This document shows positions 58,455 to 64,000 of a stretch of DNA of 64,000 bases, piece after piece. Location of the stretch: positions 62,001 to 126,000 of the forward strand of contig NZ_JACIJI010000002.1 in NCBI RefSeq assembly GCF_014199335.1. Direction: 5' to 3'. Source of the DNA: Stakelama sediminis. GTDB lineage: Bacteria > Pseudomonadota > Alphaproteobacteria > Sphingomonadales > Sphingomonadaceae. A program made the position numbers and the translations under genes. The notes below the pieces were generated by a model, which saw only the letters and a program-made list of their open reading frames with translations, was not told the DNA's origin and did no database searches. How positions within the stretch are numbered: the first letter of the stretch is position 1; each line of letters begins with the position of its first letter.

Positions 58455-59811
58455 ATGCGCTGCCGTTCTTGCGGCGATACGCGTCCGGATCGATGCCATG
58501 GCGGCGCATCTTGTCGTACAGGGTTTTGCGCGGCAGCTTCAGCGCCGCCATGACGGTGCGGATATCGCCGTCGCTATGATCGAGCGTTTCGCGGATCAGC
58601 GATGCCTCAAACCGTTCCACCCGGTCAGCAAGCGAAAGCTCCGTACTTTCCTGATCCATGCCGCCTTCCGCCCAGAGACCAAGCACCGCGTTAAAGGCAA
58701 AGTTGCGCAGCTCGCGTACATTTCCGGGCCAGTCATGTTCGATCAGATAGCGGCGTATCGCGTCGGTCATCTCAAAGCTTTCCTGACCGGTCTGCTCGAT
58801 CGCCGCTTCGACGAAATGGGCGAACAGCAGCGGGATATCCTCCCGCCGTTCGCGCAGCGGCGGGATACGCAGCCGCGTGACGTTGAGGCGATAGAACAGG
58901 TCTTCGCGCAGCCGGCCGGATTCGACCAGCGCCATGCTGTCCCCCTTGGCGGCGGCAACGACCCGCAGGTCGATACTGGTCGGTGCGCCGGCACCCAGCG
59001 GCATCACCTCCCGCTCTTCCAGCACGCGCAGCATCTTTGCCTGTACGGCGGGGCTCATACTGTCGATTTCGTCGAGAAACAGCGTCCCGCCGCCGGAGCG
59101 TTCGATATGCCCCTTGCGCTCCAGCCTGCCGTGCGGGACCGCGCCCTGTTCATGGCCGAACAGTTCCGCCTCGGCGATGGCTTCGGGCAGTGCGCCGCAA
59201 TTGACCGCCACGAAAGGGCGGCCGCGCCTGCGTCCCTGACGGTGGAGCAGGATCGCCACCAGTTCCTTGCCGGTGCCGGTTTCGCCCTCGATCAGCACAT
59301 CGAGATCGGCGCGCGCCAGTTGTCCGATGGTTTCGCGCAGGCGTACCATCTGCGGGCTTTCCCCGATCAGGGGGCTGTCGGTATGATCGACGGTCTGGCG
59401 AAGCTGCCGGTTTTCCACCACCAGCCGCCGGGTTTTCAGCGCCCGCCGCGCCGCCGCCGCGAGATGATCTGCGGCGAAGGGTTTGGTCAGAAATTCGAAC
59501 GCGCCGTTGCGCATCGCGCCGATCGCCATCGGTACATCGGCATGGCCGGTGATCAGGATGACCGGAATTTCCGGGTCGATTTCGCGTACACGACCGAAAA
59601 ACTCCAGCCCGTCCATACCCGGCATCCGCACATCGGTAACGACGATGCCGGGAAAGTCGATGTCGATCGCGTTCAGTGCGCTTTGGGCGTCGGCAAAGGC
59701 GCGGGCAGGCAACCCTTCCAGGTCCAGCGCCTGCACATTGGCTTCGCGCAGTTCGGCATTGTCATCGACGAAAAAGATGATGCCGTCGGTTTCGGTTTCC
59801 GTTTCACTCAT
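58453..59811 (-). CDS. dctD: DctD-like sigma-54 activator
   Basis: Response regulator partner of DctB. The 452-residue protein has a receiver (phospho-acceptor Asp60 in VVTDVRMPGMDG), an AAA+ domain with Walker A GETGTGKE (176-183) and Walker B LFLDEID, and a Fis-type HTH at the C-terminus. The sigma-54-contacting GAFTGA loop is replaced by GAVPHG (223-228), so sigma-54 activation may be altered. It overlaps dctB by four bases. Confidence 0.9.
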   Translation of the reverse strand: MSETETETDGIIFFVDDNAELREANVQALDLEGLPARAFADAQSALNAIDIDFPGIVVTDVRMPGMDGLEFFGRVREIDPEIPVILITGHADVPMAIGAMRNGAFEFLTKPFAADHLAAAARRALKTRRLVVENRQLRQTVDHTDSPLIGESPQMVRLRETIGQLARADLDVLIEGETGTGKELVAILLHRQGRRRGRPFVAVNCGALPEAIAEAELFGHEQGAVPHGRLERKGHIERSGGGTLFLDEIDSMSPAVQAKMLRVLEEREVMPLGAGAPTSIDLRVVAAAKGDSMALVESGRLREDLFYRLNVTRLRIPPLRERREDIPLLFAHFVEAAIEQTGQESFEMTDAIRRYLIEHDWPGNVRELRNFAFNAVLGLWAEGGMDQESTELSLADRVERFEASLIRETLDHSDGDIRTVMAALKLPRKTLYDKMRRHGIDPDAYRRKNGSA

Positions 59812-61583
59812 ACCCGTTTCAACCTGAGTTCGAATGCCGCGCCGCCAAGGGGGGAGGCAATGGTGGTTAGTTCGCCGCCGAATTCGCGGGCGATGTCCCG
59901 CGCGATGCCCAGCCCCAGTCCCAGCCCGTCCGGCTTGCTGGTGATGAACGGCGTGAACAGGTCGCGCGCAATCGCAGGGTCGATGCCCGGCCCGTTATCG
60001 GCGATGACGATGGTTGCCGCGTTGGTCGAGCTGATGCGGATCACCGGCTCATGCGTCCGTTCGAGTGCCTGAATGGCGTTCTGAAGCAGATTGACCAGTA
60101 TCTGCTCTAGTCTCACCCGGTCCGCGGCCACCTGTATCGGTGCGTCGGCATCAATCCGTTCAAGCCGGATATTGGCGGCATGGATGCGGTCGCCGATCAG
60201 CAACAGGGTGCCGTCGATCACCTCGCTCAGTTCCACCGCGCCGATTGCCGGTGTGCCGCGACGGGCGAACGCGCGCAGTTCGGCGGTGATGGCGCCGATC
60301 CGTTCTGTCAGGCCGACAATATGGGTCAGATTGGTCCGTGCCTTGTCATCGGCGCCGCGTTCCAGAAACCGTCCGGCATTTTCCGCAAAGGTGCGGATGG
60401 CAGCAACCGGCTGGTTGATTTCATGCGCTACGCCTGCGGTGATCTGGCCGATCGAGCCGAGACGATTGGCCTGCGCCAGTTCTTCGCGTGCGCGGCGATA
60501 GCGGTTGTCGGCAAGCGCGCGTTCCTGAGACTCAGCCCGCAAGCGTTCGTTGGTGGTGCGCAATTCCGCGGTGCGCAGCGCCACTTCCTCCTCCAGCGCC
60601 TTGCGCGCGGCGATCTGCATGGCACGGCGCTCGCGCGCACGAAAGATCAGGCCGAGCACCAGCAGGAACAGGACGAAGGCAATGGCCAGAACCATGCGGA
60701 CCAGCGCATGTGCAGCCCGGCGATCAGGACCGGCGGGCTGAAAATTGATGAGCCGCGCATGCAGCAGGGGGACCGATGTGGAACTCGCCAGATAATCGGC
60801 CTTGCCGATCCGGTATTCGCCCGCCTTCATATGGTTCACATCGAGCGGCTGGACCAGCCCCTGTCCGAATTGCAGGGTGCGTTGCAGCGCCTGCCGGGTG
60901 GCCGACGATAATGGTGCGAGAGAATGGAAACGCCAGTCGGGCCTGCTGGTGATGATAATAACGCCATGTTCGTCCGCCACGGCGGTAATGCCCGATTGGG
61001 TTGCCCAGACCTGTTCCAGAGAATCGAATTCCACTTTCACGACCAGCACGCCCAGTACCTTGCCGCCTTGTTCGACCCGGCGGGAGATATACAGACCCGG
61101 CTTGCCGCTGACGGTTCCCAGCGCGAACAACTGGGCGCTGCCGTTGCGCAATGCCTGCCGGAAATAGGGACGGAAACTGTAATCCTGCCCGATGAAACTG
61201 TCCTGTTCCTGCCAGTTGCTTGCCGCGATGGTTTTGCCCTTCCGGTCGATGAGATAGATGGCGGCGGCATCAGTGCGGGCAGCAAGAAAACCGAGCGTGT
61301 CGTCCAGCCGGGTAAGGATTTTCGGATCGGGCCGGGCCAGCGCGGCACGCACATCGGGATATTCGGGAAGTACCACCGGCAGGAGCTGGAATTTCTGCAA
61401 CTCGCTGGTCAGCAATCCGGCACGGGACATGGCTGCCTGTTGCGCGGCGCTGACCGTTTCGCGCCGCGCCCGCTGATCCGCCCACTGGCTGGCCAGTATC
61501 GCGAGCACGGCGAACAGCAACAACGCCGTGGCAATCCAGATCATGGTACGGGGACGCGGCCTCCTCATGACGCCACGAAGCAC
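59808..61583 (-). CDS. dctB: DctB-like sensor histidine kinase
   Basis: A 591-residue sensor. A membrane segment near the N-terminus, a periplasmic double-Cache-type domain (about 45-285), a second segment near 300, a coiled coil, then HisKA with the His in AGVAHEINQPVAAIRTF and HATPase (ADNGPGIDPAIARDLF). It should sense dicarboxylates outside and phosphorylate DctD. ATG 61568 is an alternative start. Confidence 0.9.
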   Translation of the reverse strand: MLRGVMRRPRPRTMIWIATALLLFAVLAILASQWADQRARRETVSAAQQAAMSRAGLLTSELQKFQLLPVVLPEYPDVRAALARPDPKILTRLDDTLGFLAARTDAAAIYLIDRKGKTIAASNWQEQDSFIGQDYSFRPYFRQALRNGSAQLFALGTVSGKPGLYISRRVEQGGKVLGVLVVKVEFDSLEQVWATQSGITAVADEHGVIIITSRPDWRFHSLAPLSSATRQALQRTLQFGQGLVQPLDVNHMKAGEYRIGKADYLASSTSVPLLHARLINFQPAGPDRRAAHALVRMVLAIAFVLFLLVLGLIFRARERRAMQIAARKALEEEVALRTAELRTTNERLRAESQERALADNRYRRAREELAQANRLGSIGQITAGVAHEINQPVAAIRTFAENAGRFLERGADDKARTNLTHIVGLTERIGAITAELRAFARRGTPAIGAVELSEVIDGTLLLIGDRIHAANIRLERIDADAPIQVAADRVRLEQILVNLLQNAIQALERTHEPVIRISSTNAATIVIADNGPGIDPAIARDLFTPFITSKPDGLGLGLGIARDIAREFGGELTTIASPLGGAAFELRLKRV

Positions 61584-62151
61584 GTTTTCCGAACGACAAT
61601 CGATGAACGGATGCTAGCCATGCCTGCCTTTCCCCGATCGTCCGGACCGGGGTTTTCTTATTCCCGCTGGCAAGCCCCCGGACAACCCCGAACTGTACGA
61701 AAAAGCGTGGAAATCGGGTAATTATGCTGACACTCGCAGCGTCTGCGTCGGGAGCAATTTCAGCGTTCGTGCGGATCGTCGCACAAAGCGCACAACGCAT
61801 ATGTGACAGGTCGCACATGCAGCCATTCGGCAAAGCTTTTATCATATTGATAAATATGGAAATATCGTATTTTTCAATGTTCCTTGCGTCTTCGATCCAG
61901 CCTTTTACCCCTGATGGCGACGGATTTGGCCGTCCAAGAGTGAATGGCGATATGCCAGGCTGAATACAGGGGGGAGGGGGTTGCCGGAGAAGCACGGCAA
62001 GCACCTGCCCGTCCGAAGGGAGTTGGATGTCGCCGGATTGCCCGGTTTTGCCGCTTCCGGCCTTCGATATCTGCATTTACTGCGCGGGCAGGCCATCCCA
62101 ACGAACCAATACATCGATCGCCGGGATTATCGGCGACGCAAAGGAGGGATT
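61584..62151. other. divergent control region dctB / TonB receptor
   Basis: About 570 bases without a gene. Dyads: GTGCG-GATCGT-CGCAC at 61769-61784 and the CRP/FNR-like TGTGA-CAGGTC-GCACA at 61802-61817. An A/T-rich stretch (61840-61890) follows and could hold the receptor promoter. AAGGAGGG precedes the receptor start. Confidence 0.4.
61802..61817 (+). promoter_or_regulatory. CRP/FNR-like box
   Basis: TGTGACAGGTCGCACA fits the CRP consensus TGTGA-N6-TCACA with one mismatch. It sits 335 bases upstream of the TonB receptor and could serve either divergent gene. It is a single-site match by eye. Confidence 0.3.
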
Positions 62152-64000
62152 ATGCAGGGCATTCGGACATTCATCCTTGGTACCACCGCTTTGTGCGTGC
62201 TGGCAGGAACGGCGAACGCACAGGCGGTTGAACAGCAGCCGGTTCAGACGAAGACCGATCAGGCGCAGGCCGTGACGGTTCCGGCAACGCCCGCGCCTGC
62301 CGATGCTCCCGCGACCGATCAGTCGGGCGGGAGCGACATTGTCGTGGTGGGCACGCAAATTCGCGGCAGTCAGGTCACCGAAGCGCTTCCCGTTACCGTC
62401 GTCAACGATCAGGATATCGCAGCGACCGGGGCGGTATCGGGCGACGAACTGCTGCGATCGATTCCGCAAATGGGCGCGGTCGATTTCAACTCCTCCAACG
62501 GTCCGCAGACGAGCAATACGGCGCGCGGCGACGTAAACTCGATCGACTTGCGCAATCTGGGGCCGGGCAACACGCTCGTTCTCATCAACGGGCGCCGTGT
62601 CGTCATGCACCCGGTCAGTCAGGCGGGTATCGGCAATGTGCCGGTTCTGACCTATAACGCCAATGCCCTGCCGGTGGCCGCGATCAAGCGTCTGGAAGTG
62701 CTGCGCGATGGCGCTGCGGCAATTTACGGTGCGGATGCCGTGGCCGGTGTGGTCAATGTCGTCCTGAAGGACGATTTTCAGGGTCTGGATCTGAACGCAC
62801 GCTATGGTCTGGCCGAAGGCACGAACCTGCACCAGTTCAATACCAGCATGCTGGCCGGGACCAATTTCGGCGGCGGCCGCGGCAATATCACGCTGATGGC
62901 CGAATATACGCACCGGACCGCCGAACTGGCACAGGATGAGCCGTATACCGCGAGCAACGACCTGCGGCCTCTTTTTGCGGACGTGCCCGGCTATTCGGAC
63001 AGCACGGCACCGGACAACCGCTCAAGCTATACGTCTTTCGCCAATTTCTCCGTGGTCGGCGGCACGGGCGTCCGGCAGAACGGCAGCACGATTACGTCGG
63101 GAGCAGGCTCCTTCCATATCCAGCCGGCGACGGTCGACGGGTGTACCAGCCCTTTACCGAACGGTATGTGCATCGCCAAGGGGTCGCTGTCCTATGGCCG
63201 CAACCGTGAGCTTCGGTTCGACAACGCTGTGGGAACCACCGTCAAACCGTCCGTCGACCGCATCAATCTGTATGCGACGGGCCATTATGATTTCACTGAT
63301 CACCTGACAGGTTTTGTCGAGGCGGGATATTATCGGGCGGTAACCCACGCCATTCAGCCGCCGGTGATCGCGTTGAACGATATCACGGTTCCGGCTTCCA
63401 ACTACTGGAACCCGTTCGGTGCCACGACCTTGCCCGACGGTTCGCCCAATCCCAACCGCCTTCCGGGTCTTACCAATGTGCCTGCATCGGGACTGCCGGT
63501 GACGCTGACGCGCTATCGTTTCCTCGATACCGGGCCGCAATATGTCGATGTGACAGGGCACCAGATGCGGTTCGTCGGCGGTCTGCGCGGCAATCTCGGT
63601 AATTTCGACTGGGAAACCGCGATGACCTATTCGGAAGCGAAAACGGTCGATATTTCCGACAATATCAACAGTACCCTGTTGCAGCAGCAACTCGCGCTCG
63701 CGACGCCGGATGCCTATGATCCGTTTAACGGCGGTGGATGTGACGGCAATTTCAGCGTCGGGGACTGTACGCCCAGTTCGGCCGCTTCGGTCGCGCCGTT
63801 CCTGTTCAAGATGCGGCGCGAGGACCGGACATCTCTGACCACTGCGGATGCGAAGCTTTCCAACTCGCAACTGTTTTTCCTGCCGGGAGGGGCGGTCGGC
63901 CTCGCCGTGGGGCTGGGATTCCGTCACGAAACGCAGTCGGACAATCGCGACCCCAATCTGGACGGCACGAACACCTTCACCGACTCCGTGACCGGTGAGA
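62152..64000 (+). CDS. TonB-dependent receptor, partial (runs off window)
   Basis: An outer-membrane receptor cut by the right edge after about 616 residues. Signal peptide MQGIRTFILGTTALCVLAGT-ANA, a Pro/Ala/Gln linker, TonB box region GGSDIVVVGTQIRGSQ, the plug with LRNLGPGNTLVLINGRRVV and IKRLEVLRDGAAAIYGADAV, then the barrel. The NTLVLINGRR/DGAAAIYGADAVAGVVN text is typical of sphingomonad/Caulobacter receptors for plant sugars or other nutrients. It is divergent from dctB. Confidence 0.92.
   Translation, partial: MQGIRTFILGTTALCVLAGTANAQAVEQQPVQTKTDQAQAVTVPATPAPADAPATDQSGGSDIVVVGTQIRGSQVTEALPVTVVNDQDIAATGAVSGDELLRSIPQMGAVDFNSSNGPQTSNTARGDVNSIDLRNLGPGNTLVLINGRRVVMHPVSQAGIGNVPVLTYNANALPVAAIKRLEVLRDGAAAIYGADAVAGVVNVVLKDDFQGLDLNARYGLAEGTNLHQFNTSMLAGTNFGGGRGNITLMAEYTHRTAELAQDEPYTASNDLRPLFADVPGYSDSTAPDNRSSYTSFANFSVVGGTGVRQNGSTITSGAGSFHIQPATVDGCTSPLPNGMCIAKGSLSYGRNRELRFDNAVGTTVKPSVDRINLYATGHYDFTDHLTGFVEAGYYRAVTHAIQPPVIALNDITVPASNYWNPFGATTLPDGSPNPNRLPGLTNVPASGLPVTLTRYRFLDTGPQYVDVTGHQMRFVGGLRGNLGNFDWETAMTYSEAKTVDISDNINSTLLQQQLALATPDAYDPFNGGGCDGNFSVGDCTPSSAASVAPFLFKMRREDRTSLTTADAKLSNSQLFFLPGGAVGLAVGLGFRHETQSDNRDPNLDGTNTFTDSVTGE

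Overview
The window looks like a sphingomonad chromosome (Alphaproteobacteria, Sphingomonadales). The reasons are the high GC content, a zwf-pgl-edd-glk Entner-Doudoroff cluster, many TonB-dependent receptors, FecI/FecR-type surface signalling, and the protein style of the housekeeping genes. No 16S rRNA or other species marker is present, so genus is not assigned.

Left housekeeping arm (1-19650). The minus-strand sugar operon zwf-pgl-edd-glk turns glucose into KDPG. Upstream of it lie argC, an NlpC/P60 peptidase and a MarR-like regulator. Then come secG, pyrG, a TetR/flavin-monooxygenase divergent pair with a perfect 28-bp operator, an hsp20 gene with a possible RNA thermometer, lolC-lolD, gpx, ald with a divergent Lrp regulator, kup, a 2'-5' RNA ligase-like gene and tRNA-Met(CAT).

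Mobile element (19637-43151, about 23.5 kb). A large serine recombinase gene reads into the 3' end of tRNA-Met. The element is bounded by a 14-bp direct repeat of the tRNA end. Joining the two ends rebuilds a 46-bp attP with perfect 15-bp inverted arms. It carries a VirD4/TraG-like coupling protein, MobC, a relaxase and an oriT-like palindrome, but no mating-pair type IV secretion genes, so it is best read as an integrative mobilizable element. Cargo: an AbiEi/AbiEii toxin-antitoxin pair; a protein with an embedded GroES mobile loop and C-terminal GroES segment; a four-gene restriction-like cassette (motif-split adenine methyltransferase pair, GIY-YIG/DEAD helicase, and a 1084-residue protein with a Mrr-like nuclease head); ArdA antirestriction; and an isochorismatase-like hydrolase between two near-identical hairpins. 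A piece of what may be an older recombinase lies just outside the right end, suggesting repeated use of this tRNA site.

Right arm (43171-64000). A minus-strand surface-signalling set (ECF sigma, FecR, TonB receptor with STN domain, autotransporter) is followed by a divergent XRE regulator/methyltransferase pair. Next come the galactonate-type genes dgoK-dgoA, a DctA-like symporter, an exported alpha/beta hydrolase, an OprO/P-type porin, the DctB/DctD two-component system (DctD with a degenerate GAFTGA loop), and a TonB-dependent receptor cut by the window edge.
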